DNA of 22,795 bases from Anaerolineae bacterium (GTDB taxonomy: Bacteria; Chloroflexota; Anaerolineae; Anaerolineales; Villigracilaceae): assembly GCA_017303735.1 (NCBI GenBank), contig JAFLCF010000054.1, positions 1 to 22,795 of the forward strand. Reading direction: 5' to 3'. The translations under genes were made by a program, and so were the position numbers. The notes beneath the pieces were generated by a model. It was not told the origin of the DNA, searched no databases, and worked only from the letters and a program-made list of their open reading frames with translations. Below are positions 1 to 6,789 of this stretch, piece after piece; the first letter of the stretch is position 1; every line of letters begins with the position of its first letter.

Positions 1-2257
1 CATCATAGCAATTGCTCGCCAATTCAACATACTGTTCTCCATTCTCTGCAGTAAAGAGGATGGCTTTTTTTTCTTCATGTTCAATTAATTTTTCAGTGCC
101 TTTTAAGATTTGGAATTTCAGGTCTGGAAAAAGCACCTCGAATTTATCCATCTTGATGATCGTTAAGCCAGTGCTCTGGTCAACTCGGCTGGTTCCCCAA
201 ATTTTGATAGGCATATTTGGATAAGGAAGAAGCTGTTCCAATAAATCACCTTCAAGTTCATAATATGGGGCGAATTCACCAGTAGGAACGAAAGAATAAA
301 CAGTTTTTTTACTTCCGTCATTTTGTAAATAGATAAATATGGAGACAGTTCCGCGAGTACCATCTAGAGATTGAGACATTATTGTTTCTGGAACAGGGGT
401 GGGAGCATTAACTGTTGGGATGGGGATCGGCGTGCCGCTCAAGTTGAGTTTGTAAAAGCCGCCGCCACCTCCACCACCGCCTCCACTGGACGAACGATTG
501 TCGATGCTTTTCCACTCGAACACATCGCCGATGGTAACCCCGGTCAGGAATAGATTTTCTGAGGGTAGGACGAGGTCACTCGGCACATCGGGCAGGAGAA
601 GTTTTGGACCTTCAACGATGGTGATAAACACGGCATCGCCTTCGCGTGTAAGTATGCCTTGAATGCCTTCCTCATAGCCGTCATAGTTTTTCCATGACTC
701 TATATTAAACTTCCGCACGCCATTTACTTCATTGAATTGCCCCGTTGCCTCAACAAAGGTGTTCGAAAGATTTGCAGGGACGTTTGCAACATTGCCGGAT
801 ACTGGAGCCGAATCCAATGTTACGAGCGGTGGGTTTCCATCCACAGATATACCGGTGGAACTCAAAAAGCCAAAGACGGTGACAGTTTCGTTCAATGGAT
901 ATTGACGTGCCCAGGATAGGATGTCCACATCATTCGACATAAACATGGACTCTTGCATCCCCATTCCGTCTGTAGAATTGAGGACTTTCTGCCACGCCTC
1001 TTCCGCGCTGATAATGGATGCTGCACCCAACGCCTCGTATTCCACCAGGCTGGTTTCCACGCCGACCAACCCTTCCTCTGTGAAGCGGAACAAATATCCG
1101 CTGGCAACGCCGTACCCTAGATGTAATGGGTAACCATTCAAATCAAGCGGCAGGGCGTAGTAGCCGTTATAAGCTTCAGCATATTCCACTTTGTAGTTGT
1201 TGCCAAATCCGTATGTCTGCATGAACTCGGCAATAAGTGTTTCTGCATTTTCGTTCTTCTCAAAGAACGGATTTTGCACATAAGCGCTGTGATTTGGAAT
1301 ATAGTGGAAGGTGTTTTTTGAACGCACGAACAATTGCCGATTACCATCCACCATCAGATAGCCAGTTGTTCCGGGTTGGTTGCCGGGTATTGTATAGATC
1401 TCGCCATTCATCCCGAAGACTTGCGCCAAAACGCGCACATCCTCCAGGGTGACTGGAACGCTTGCCTGAGTTTGGTAAATCTGCATTTCAGTTGGACCAT
1501 TGGGCAAATCCACGTTCAATTGCAGTGTTGTGCCGCGCCATGGGTGCACGTTATCTTCTGATACAACAGGTGTGCTGACGCGCTCAGGCTCTGTATCCGG
1601 TTGTAGTGTGGGTGTACTATAGACTACTTCAGTGACAAAGGTTAATGACGAGTCACCCACACGTGCGGTCACTTCCCAACACCCTGTGGTGGGGAAGATC
1701 AGTGCCAAAATCTGCAACCCGCTTTCCCCGTAGCCGTCACTGATGAAAGCGCGTAATGGCTCAGCCTCTGCATCAAGGCGGCGACCTTCAATGGTCAATG
1801 CGCCTTCCACGCCGCGAACATAGCCCCACTTCATCGAGTAGGAGCCGTCTGCTTCGAGGTTATGTTCCTCCATCACGATCTTTCCCTGGGGCCACAGTGA
1901 AGTCCATAATTCACCATTGCCATAGGAATACGGATCTTCTTCAGGAGTTATTCCCGGTGGAACACTTCCATTCGGTAGAGTGATTGGGCAGACAAACTCT
2001 GCGCTGGTTGCTGCACCATTTTGCGGTTCAAGCGATTGGAATATCCAAATCATGAAAACGATCAATGCGCCCAGCACGGTAATGCTGCTAAGGGTTGGCA
2101 TTAACTTGTTGAAGTTCCAAGTAATGGTCTTGCGTGGTGTATGTGCCTCGCGCAGTTTTTCTTCTAACTCCGCTTTGAATACCAGGTTGGGTTGTATTTG
2201 TTCAGCGGCTTCTTCCAATAAAGATTCGATGTGTTTATTTTTTTCGAGTTCGTTCAT
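1..2257 (-). CDS. Large single-pass membrane protein coupled to an ECF sigma factor; probable anti-sigma/sensor (3' end beyond window)
   Basis: An unbroken frame of 752 codons runs from ATG at 2257 to the left edge, so the C-terminus is missing. Residues 1-50 are charged and helical, like the cytoplasmic part of small anti-sigma factors. Residues 56-73 form one hydrophobic membrane segment, and the rest should be outside. Residues 88-215 resemble an extracytoplasmic domain I know from many Chloroflexi proteins, with motifs LTIEGRRLD and GCWEVTARVGDSSLTF (Cys193). Residues about 230-585 are an unrecognised beta-rich region. Nine glycines in a row (592-600) precede a Thr/Pro-rich linker and another unrecognised domain. 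The start overlaps the sigma stop as ATGA, which implies translational coupling and fits a sigma/anti-sigma pair. No zinc-binding HxxxCxxC anti-sigma motif is visible. The frame and membrane segment are seen; the anti-sigma role is inferred from position and topology. Confidence 0.8.
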   Translation of the reverse strand, partial: MNELEKNKHIESLLEEAAEQIQPNLVFKAELEEKLREAHTPRKTITWNFNKLMPTLSSITVLGALIVFMIWIFQSLEPQNGAATSAEFVCPITLPNGSVPPGITPEEDPYSYGNGELWTSLWPQGKIVMEEHNLEADGSYSMKWGYVRGVEGALTIEGRRLDAEAEPLRAFISDGYGESGLQILALIFPTTGCWEVTARVGDSSLTFVTEVVYSTPTLQPDTEPERVSTPVVSEDNVHPWRGTTLQLNVDLPNGPTEMQIYQTQASVPVTLEDVRVLAQVFGMNGEIYTIPGNQPGTTGYLMVDGNRQLFVRSKNTFHYIPNHSAYVQNPFFEKNENAETLIAEFMQTYGFGNNYKVEYAEAYNGYYALPLDLNGYPLHLGYGVASGYLFRFTEEGLVGVETSLVEYEALGAASIISAEEAWQKVLNSTDGMGMQESMFMSNDVDILSWARQYPLNETVTVFGFLSSTGISVDGNPPLVTLDSAPVSGNVANVPANLSNTFVEATGQFNEVNGVRKFNIESWKNYDGYEEGIQGILTREGDAVFITIVEGPKLLLPDVPSDLVLPSENLFLTGVTIGDVFEWKSIDNRSSSGGGGGGGGGFYKLNLSGTPIPIPTVNAPTPVPETIMSQSLDGTRGTVSIFIYLQNDGSKKTVYSFVPTGEFAPYYELEGDLLEQLLPYPNMPIKIWGTSRVDQSTGLTIIKMDKFEVLFPDLKFQILKGTEKLIEHEEKKAILFTAENGEQYVELASNCYD

Positions 2258-2826
2258 TCTTCCACCTCCATTCTGAGGGTGGTGCGCTCGCGCAGGTCTT
2301 GCAACCCACGTGAGACGAGCATCTTTACAGCGGCTTCATTTTTCTTCATCACTCGCGCCGCTTCGGCATGACTTAACCCGCCGAAGTACACCAACACGAT
2401 CGCTTCTGCTCGTTCTGCTGCGATCTGACGAAGAGCATGAGCAATGGATTGCAGCCGCATATGCTGCATGGCAGCTTTATCTGTGGGAATGCCGGAGCTG
2501 GGATATTGCTCCAGCGCCTCTAATGGAACCTCGTGCCTGTTCCCGCGATAGAACATGAGGCGCTTCTTTGAGGCGATTCCCATGACCCAGGCTGCAAACG
2601 AGCCTTCTCTCCGAAACGAGCGAATGCCTTCCATGACTGCCATGAAGGTTTGCGAGGTGAGGTCTTCAGCATCTTTTACATTGCCAATATGTGCCATGAA
2701 ATAGCGATAGACCCGCGTCACATGCTGGCGGTATAGCTCGGCAAATGCATCTGCATCGGTGACAGAACGACGCGCTAGATCTTCTTCATCTAATTCTTTG
2801 AGTTCCATGGTTATGAGGGTGGTCAT
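2254..2826 (-). CDS. ECF-family RNA polymerase sigma factor
   Basis: This 190-residue protein has the two ECF sigma regions. Region 2 spans about residues 28-95 (AELYRQHVTRVYRYF, DAEDLTSQTF, a tryptophan in FAAWVMGIA). Region 4 spans about 128-182, with the helix-turn-helix LSHAEAARVMKKNEAAVKML and the ending VSRGLQDLRER. It should direct RNA polymerase to a small regulon under control of the membrane protein whose ATG overlaps its stop. The start at 2826 was chosen because AGGAGG lies three bases upstream; an in-frame ATG at 2898 would add a stretch with no sigma homology, and the ATG at 2808 has no ribosome site. A terminator isolates the gene from the thioesterase upstream. The family is clear; the signal and target promoters cannot be read from the sequence. 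Confidence 0.93.
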   Translation of the reverse strand: MTTLITMELKELDEEDLARRSVTDADAFAELYRQHVTRVYRYFMAHIGNVKDAEDLTSQTFMAVMEGIRSFRREGSFAAWVMGIASKKRLMFYRGNRHEVPLEALEQYPSSGIPTDKAAMQHMRLQSIAHALRQIAAERAEAIVLVYFGGLSHAEAARVMKKNEAAVKMLVSRGLQDLRERTTLRMEVEE

Positions 2827-2887
2827 AAACCTCCTGTGTGTAGTGCGCACGTATATATGTTGCAGGAAGTTTAAAATAGTAACAGGC

Positions 2888-2951
2888 AAAAAAGACAATA
2901 GACCATAGATAGCGGATGATGGTTTTCGCCTGACATCTATGGTCTATCGTC
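2888..2951 (-). terminator. Rho-independent terminator after the menG-thioesterase operon
   Basis: On the minus strand, arms at 2951-2935 and 2910-2894 pair over 17 bp (16 Watson-Crick pairs and one G-U wobble) around a 24-nt loop. Six T residues follow directly (A-run at 2888-2893 on the plus strand). It starts 20 bases after the thioesterase stop and precedes the sigma gene. The loop is long for a terminator, and the stem belongs to a repeat-like sequence that continues to 2966. Confidence 0.75.
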
Positions 2952-2966
2952 AATGGTCAATCGTCC
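2939..2966. repeat. Two tandem 14-bp units, each made of related 7-mers
   Basis: ATGGTCTATCGTCA (2939-2952) is followed at once by ATGGTCAATCGTCC (2953-2966), with 12 of 14 bases identical. The units split into ATGGTCT, ATCGTCA, ATGGTCA and ATCGTCC. The first unit also forms the right arm of the neighbouring terminator stem. It lies between the thioesterase stop and the terminator loop and codes for nothing evident. Confidence 0.6.
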
Positions 2967-2970
2967 GGTT

Positions 2971-3447
2971 CTAATCGGGGTATACCTTCCAACCCAGTTC
3001 TTCCAGCTTGCTCATATCGAACTGATCTTTTGGAACATTGATGTGCATGCCTGTCCCTTCGGCGAAGAGTTCGTTCGTCTCGGCATCGTAGATTCCGCCC
3101 CAGGCTTTGGCAATACGACCTTTGTTCTCGATGACCTTGCCGACGATCTTTAATCGCCTGCCGATGGGCACATTCTTGCGATATTTGATCTCTAACTTCC
3201 CTGTAAACATAAAGCGCGGATTCGCCGGATCGTTGCCCATGTATGCCCGACCAGAGACTTCGTCAATGATGGCGGCGACGATGCCGCCATGTAGCACACC
3301 GGGAAATCCCTCAAAGTGATCTGGGGCAGTATATTCAGTTTCGATCACTCCGGGTTCGGTTTCATAAAAATGCAGATGTAAACCTACTGGGTTTTCCACC
3401 CCGCAAATAAAACAATGACGTGAGTTAGGTTGTTTGGTTTTGGACAT
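2971..3447 (-). CDS. PaaI/4HBT-type hotdog-fold acyl-CoA thioesterase
   Basis: This 158-residue protein has the usual length of a single hotdog domain. The N-terminus carries HCFICGVENPVGL (Cys12, Cys15), typical of a PaaI-like subgroup. The active-site region FPGVLHGGIVAAIIDE (about residues 48-63) has the HGG motif and a conserved acidic pair. A beta strand, FTGKLEIKYRKNVPIG, follows, as in the family. Members hydrolyse acyl-CoA thioesters in the cytoplasm. The start at 3447 overlaps the menG stop (TAATG), with GGGGAGAG upstream; an in-frame ATG at 3462 lies in that ribosome site and is unlikely. Coupling to menG and proximity to menA suggest a menaquinone role, perhaps DHNA-CoA hydrolysis (MenI-like), but the sequence alone does not fix the substrate. 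Confidence 0.9.
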   Translation of the reverse strand: MSKTKQPNSRHCFICGVENPVGLHLHFYETEPGVIETEYTAPDHFEGFPGVLHGGIVAAIIDEVSGRAYMGNDPANPRFMFTGKLEIKYRKNVPIGRRLKIVGKVIENKGRIAKAWGGIYDAETNELFAEGTGMHINVPKDQFDMSKLEELGWKVYPD

Positions 3448-4139
3448 TATTTCTCTCCCCAATGAATGGCGATCGTGCCGAACATCAAGCGTTTGAAATT
3501 TGCTCTTCTAAACCCAACTGCCACCATGCGAACCGAGAGTTCTTCGGCGGTCAGGAAGTTTTCAGTCGTATCAGGCAGATATTCATAGGCATCTCGCATG
3601 CCTGAGAGCAGCCCGCCGATGAATGGGATGATGACATGCATGTGGAACTTAATGAACGGCGAAAGTATATTCTTTTTCGGTTTTGTCGTATCAAGGATAA
3701 CGATCCGCCCGCCGGGTTTAAGGACGCGATGTTGCTCCTTCAACGCCTGCTGAACATCGGTCACATTGCGCATTAAGAATCCAGAAACAACCGCATCGAA
3801 GTTTTTTTCTTTGAAGGGTAGGTTCAATGCATCAGCCGTTGAAAAATTCAGGTTGCCGTTCTTTTTCCCCACACGCATCATTTCATGGGTAAAGTCTGCG
3901 GCGGTGATATGGGCTTTGGGGTACTGTGTCAGCGCCTCGCGGGCTAGATCACCGGTACCCGTTCCGAGGTCCAGTATGGAGCCGTGCGGGCGGATCTTTG
4001 TCAGGCTGATGACTTCCTTCCGCCAGCGGACATCCTGCCCACCCGTCATGAGTCGATTCATCAGATCATAGCGATGTGCGATCTTGCTGAACATAGATTG
4101 TACGTACTGGGCACGTTCCTGCCCGGTCAGTTGTGTCAT
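3447..4139 (-). CDS. menG: Demethylmenaquinone methyltransferase (MenG/UbiE)
   Basis: This 230-residue SAM-dependent methyltransferase matches the UbiE/MenG family in length and motifs. AHRYDLMNRLMTGGQDVRWR (about residues 21-40) is the family N-terminal signature. ILDLGTGTGDLA (55-66) is SAM motif I. VVSGFLMRNV and VLKPGGRIVILD are the later family blocks. It methylates demethylmenaquinone, the last step of menaquinone synthesis, at the membrane face. The start at 4139 has AGGAGAG just upstream. It is transcribed away from menA, from a promoter with a perfect TATAAT at 4169-4164, and its stop overlaps the thioesterase start. No ubiquinone gene is visible, and divergent menA supports the menaquinone reading. 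Confidence 0.95.
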   Translation of the reverse strand: MTQLTGQERAQYVQSMFSKIAHRYDLMNRLMTGGQDVRWRKEVISLTKIRPHGSILDLGTGTGDLAREALTQYPKAHITAADFTHEMMRVGKKNGNLNFSTADALNLPFKEKNFDAVVSGFLMRNVTDVQQALKEQHRVLKPGGRIVILDTTKPKKNILSPFIKFHMHVIIPFIGGLLSGMRDAYEYLPDTTENFLTAEELSVRMVAVGFRRANFKRLMFGTIAIHWGEK

Positions 4140-4163
4140 AAGCTCTCCTGAAATATTGTTCCG

Positions 4164-4169
4164 ATTATA
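4164..4169 (-). promoter_or_regulatory. -10 element of the menG promoter
   Basis: On the minus strand 4169-4164 reads TATAAT, 24 bases before the menG ATG, leaving room for a short leader with the AGGAGAG ribosome site. No good -35 hexamer is present; its expected place (about 4187-4192) overlaps the second CCCA-N3-TGGG-type site. Confidence 0.55.
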
Positions 4170-4216
4170 CCCATGCTGGGCACACTATCCATGCTGGGTA
4201 CATTACCCAGCATGGG
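4170..4216. promoter_or_regulatory. Three operator-like sites between menG and menA
   Basis: CCCATGCTGGG (4170-4180), TCCATGCTGGG (4188-4198) and inverted CCCAGCATGGG (4206-4216) share the form CCCA-N3-TGGG, itself a short inverted repeat; the second copy has one mismatch. Centres are 18 and 18 bp apart. Copies 2 and 3 also make a perfect 12-bp hairpin (4189-4200 with 4204-4215, loop 4201-4203). Site 1 abuts the menG -10, site 2 covers its -35 position, and site 3 covers the expected menA -35. This suggests a regulator binding site controlling both directions. A mobile palindromic repeat is the alternative. Confidence 0.5.
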
Positions 4217-4230
4217 CACTAGTTATCCCG

Positions 4231-4239
4231 TGATATACT
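4231..4239 (+). promoter_or_regulatory. Extended -10 promoter of menA, apparently leaderless
   Basis: TGATATACT is an extended -10 (TG-N-TATACT, hexamer 4234-4239). The menA ATG begins only 9 bases after it, so transcription should start within about 3 bases of the ATG. No Shine-Dalgarno precedes the ATG, which fits a leaderless mRNA. Confidence 0.5.
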
Positions 4240-4248
4240 GCGGCACTT

Positions 4249-5136
4249 ATGAGCGATAAACCAAACTTTATTCAAACATGGTGGCTTGCCATTCGTCCGC
4301 GCACGTTGCCTGCTGCGGCTTCGGGTGTGACAATGGGATGTGCATTGGCTTGGTATGACGACTCATTTATGTTATTGCCAGCAGTGGCTTGTTTATTGAT
4401 CGCGTTGCTTTTGCAAATTGGTAGCAATGTTGCCAATGATGTCTTTGACTTTGAACGCGGTGCAGATACTGCCGAACGATTGGGTCCCGTGCGTGTAACT
4501 CAGGCTGGATATCTGACTCCGTCGCAAGTGAAGACCGGCATGGTGCTGATTTTTGCATTAGCGGCGTTCTTGGGCTTATATCTCGCCACGCTTCGCGGCT
4601 GGACCGTGATCTGGCTCGGCACTGCAGCCATTCTCTCCGCTGTAGCCTACACCGGCGGACCATATCCGCTGGGCTATCATGGCTTGGGCGATGTCTTCGT
4701 GTTTATCTTCTTCGGCGTCGCCGCCGTCGCCGGGACGTATTTTGTGCAAACGGGTTCTGTTAGTTTGGCGGCTTGGTGGATGTCTGTGCCGATTGGTTTT
4801 ATTGTTACCGCAATTCTGGTCGTCAATAATTTACGCGATCTTGAAAATGATCGCAAAGCAGGTAAGCACACCTTAGCCGTCCGCTTCGGAGAGCAAGGCG
4901 CCAAAGCCGAATATTTACTTCTCATGCTGATCGCCTATTTGATTGTGCCAATAATCGTGTGGATGAAAATTATTCCGGTTGGTGCAATGTTGGCATGGCT
5001 TTCTCTTCCCATCGCCATTCGCACTTTGCGGGTTGTCTTTACACAAGTTGGACACCCACTCAATACTGCGCTTGCTGGTACAGGACAAACCGCTTTTTTG
5101 TTCAGCTTCTTCTTTTGGGTTGGTCTGCTGTTTTAA
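4249..5136 (+). CDS. menA: 1,4-dihydroxy-2-naphthoate polyprenyltransferase (MenA)
   Basis: This 295-residue UbiA-superfamily integral membrane protein attaches the polyprenyl chain to DHNA to give demethylmenaquinone. The first Asp-rich motif is NVANDVFDFERGADTAERLG (about residues 60-79). The second is NNLRDLENDRKAGKHTLAVR (about 193-212). Both bind the prenyl diphosphate through Mg2+. Around these lie eight or nine hydrophobic segments, and WWLAIRPRTLPAAASGV near the N-terminus is typical of MenA. Length is normal. The ATG at 4249 has no ribosome site but follows an extended -10 closely. The divergent neighbour menG catalyses the next step. The gene converges on the ABC permease, with 85 bp between and no convincing terminator. 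Confidence 0.95.
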   Translation: MSDKPNFIQTWWLAIRPRTLPAAASGVTMGCALAWYDDSFMLLPAVACLLIALLLQIGSNVANDVFDFERGADTAERLGPVRVTQAGYLTPSQVKTGMVLIFALAAFLGLYLATLRGWTVIWLGTAAILSAVAYTGGPYPLGYHGLGDVFVFIFFGVAAVAGTYFVQTGSVSLAAWWMSVPIGFIVTAILVVNNLRDLENDRKAGKHTLAVRFGEQGAKAEYLLLMLIAYLIVPIIVWMKIIPVGAMLAWLSLPIAIRTLRVVFTQVGHPLNTALAGTGQTAFLFSFFFWVGLLF

Positions 5137-5221
5137 CCGCGTAGTTCGAAAAGTGCTGCCAAGCCTGTAAATTTTTCTTTGAGTCCTTCGCGCTCTTTGC
5201 GGTTGAAAGAATTTCCATCGT

Positions 5222-5965
5222 CTAACTCACAAACTTCCACTTGCACCATTTTCTTTCCAGCCAATCGACGGAGAAATACATGCCCAGCCCCAGCAGGCTC
5301 ATGGCAATGACCCCCGCGTACATGGATGGGTAATCCAACAGTGTGCTGCCTCGGTAGTAGATGTAATATCCCAGCCCGTATTTTGTGGCGGAAAGCTCAG
5401 TGATGTACAGCACCGCCACCGCCGTGCCAATGGATTGTCGCAATGCGGTCAAAATGGCGGGTAAACTAGCGGGCAAATATACAAAGCGGAAAAGCGCCCG
5501 TCTACCCGCGCCAAGGCTTTGCAGGCTTTGAAGTAATTGTGGCGTAATTCCACTGGCTTGGTCACGGACAAGCACCACGATCTGAAAAAATAAGATCAAG
5601 AACATGATGATGATCTTGGACGTATCGCCAATGCCGAGGAACAGAATCACCACCGGCACGAAGACCACTTTGGGTATCGGGTACAACAAATAGATGATGG
5701 GGGAGAAAATGCGGTTCAGTCGTTTCGAGCCGCCGATGACCAATCCTGCCGGAGCCGCCACCAAGACCGAGAGCAACATCCCCGCCGTCACGCGCCACAG
5801 ACTGACTGCAAAATGGGTGAGTAATAATCCGTTTTGCAGCTCTTTGAAGAAAACCACCAACACAGTTAGTGGGGTGGGCAAAATGGGCATGGAAACGATC
5901 ATCGCCGTCACCTGCCAAATGACGAAGATCGCCGCCGCCGCAAGCAGAATATCACGCCGTTTCAT
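5222..5965 (-). CDS. ABC transporter permease (SsuC/TauC type)
   Basis: This 247-residue inner-membrane permease belongs to the nitrate/sulfonate/taurine importer group. About six hydrophobic segments are visible, for example IYLLYPIPKVVFVPVVILFL and MFLILFFQIVVLV. The cytoplasmic coupling loop is LQSLGAGRRALFRFVYLPAS, with the G and LP spacing of the EAA motif that docks on the ATPase. The start at 5965 overlaps the ATPase stop as ATGA, so the two are made together. Members import sulfonates, nitrate, thiamine precursors or other small organics; the substrate is not evident. It ends facing menA on the other strand. Confidence 0.92.
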   Translation of the reverse strand: MKRRDILLAAAAIFVIWQVTAMIVSMPILPTPLTVLVVFFKELQNGLLLTHFAVSLWRVTAGMLLSVLVAAPAGLVIGGSKRLNRIFSPIIYLLYPIPKVVFVPVVILFLGIGDTSKIIIMFLILFFQIVVLVRDQASGITPQLLQSLQSLGAGRRALFRFVYLPASLPAILTALRQSIGTAVAVLYITELSATKYGLGYYIYYRGSTLLDYPSMYAGVIAMSLLGLGMYFSVDWLERKWCKWKFVS

Positions 5966-6723
5966 TCGTTATTCCTTTTTTGCATTTCTGCCCAAAGCGT
6001 TTCGCACAAGGAGTGGAATTCCGCGCTGTTGCGCGAGCCAGTAGACGGATTCTCGAATATCCGCGCCGTGGAATTGGGCGGCGTATCGAGCAGGAGAATC
6101 TTTTTCCCAAGCGCCGCTGCTTCTTCAATGGCGTGGGTCACGATCACCAAGGTAATATTTTGTTCTTCGCACAAAGAGAGCGTCAGGTTTTGCAGGTCTT
6201 CGCGGGTAATCGCGTCAAGAGAAGAGAATGGCTCATCCATCAAAAGTAGATCTGGTTCGAGGGCGAGGGTGCGCGCAATTGCCGTGCGTTGACGTTGCCC
6301 GCCAGAGAGTTGAGCGGGGAATTTGTCTGCCACTTCACTCAAGCCGAGGCGGTTTATCCAGCTTTCGATATTGTCTTTCGGGGTGAAGTTTTCGGGCGTG
6401 TGTTTGCCATCTGCCCCGTAAAACTTGCGGACCTTCAACCCCAGCGCCACGTTCTCGCGCACAGTCGACCAGGGCAATAAGCCGTAATCTTGAAGGATCA
6501 ATCCACTTTGCGGGCGCGGACGTTGAATCCGCTCGCCATGGATGGTCACTTCACCAGCCATTGGGAATTTCAAGCCCGCTAGCAAATAAAGCAAGGTTGT
6601 CTTTCCGCAGCCCGAAGGACCCAGAATCGCCCACGTCTCGCCGCGTGCGATGTTCCAGTTAAAGTTCTGGAAGAGCGGCGAGTGGTTGTTATATTCAAAC
6701 GTGAGCGATTGGATTGAAATCAT
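5962..6723 (-). CDS. ABC transporter ATP-binding protein (SsuB/TauB type)
   Basis: This 253-residue ATPase powers the importer encoded around it. Walker A is GPSGCGKT (residues 35-42), the Q-loop is LILQDYGLLPW (Gln78), the signature is LSGGQRQR (139-146), Walker B is LLLMDEPFSSLD (159-170) and the switch histidine is in VIVTHAIEEA (His197). QDYGLLPW is the usual form in the SsuB/TauB/NrtD group. The ATG at 6723 is the only start that keeps the first strand. It has no clear ribosome site, and a 33-bp palindrome lies 10 bases upstream, between it and the lipoprotein gene, which may lower expression relative to the binding protein. Confidence 0.95.
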   Translation of the reverse strand: MISIQSLTFEYNNHSPLFQNFNWNIARGETWAILGPSGCGKTTLLYLLAGLKFPMAGEVTIHGERIQRPRPQSGLILQDYGLLPWSTVRENVALGLKVRKFYGADGKHTPENFTPKDNIESWINRLGLSEVADKFPAQLSGGQRQRTAIARTLALEPDLLLMDEPFSSLDAITREDLQNLTLSLCEEQNITLVIVTHAIEEAAALGKKILLLDTPPNSTARIFENPSTGSRNSAEFHSLCETLWAEMQKRNNE

Positions 6724-6732
6724 ATGAGTGAA

Positions 6733-6765
6733 AAGTGACAGTCACCTTTAAGGTGACTGTCACTT
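6733..6765. repeat. 33-bp near-perfect palindrome between binding-protein and ATPase genes
   Basis: Arms 6733-6748 and 6750-6765 are perfect 16-bp inverted repeats around one base. Each arm contains a second palindrome (GTGACAGTCAC at 6735-6745; GTGACTGTCAC at 6753-6763), so the RNA can fold as one long hairpin or two small ones. On the minus strand TTTT follows the stem. It could be an intra-operon terminator or mRNA-stabilising hairpin, an operator, or a copy of a dispersed repeat. Confidence 0.7.
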
Positions 6766-6789
6766 GATTATAACGGTAGCAACGTTCGG

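Noticed and set aside
2827..2893. Autoregulated ECF promoter in front of the sigma gene.
   Set aside because: AAC- and CGT-like words are present, but not at 16-17 bp spacing, so no promoter could be defended.
5133..5249. A 38-codon minus-strand frame overlapping the permease 3' end and running into the gap before menA (contains NRKEREGLKEKF).
   Set aside because: No ribosome site, it overlaps the permease, and the NRKERE-type stretch is what common CGCAAAGAGCGC-like intergenic repeats encode. Kept only as a weak possibility.
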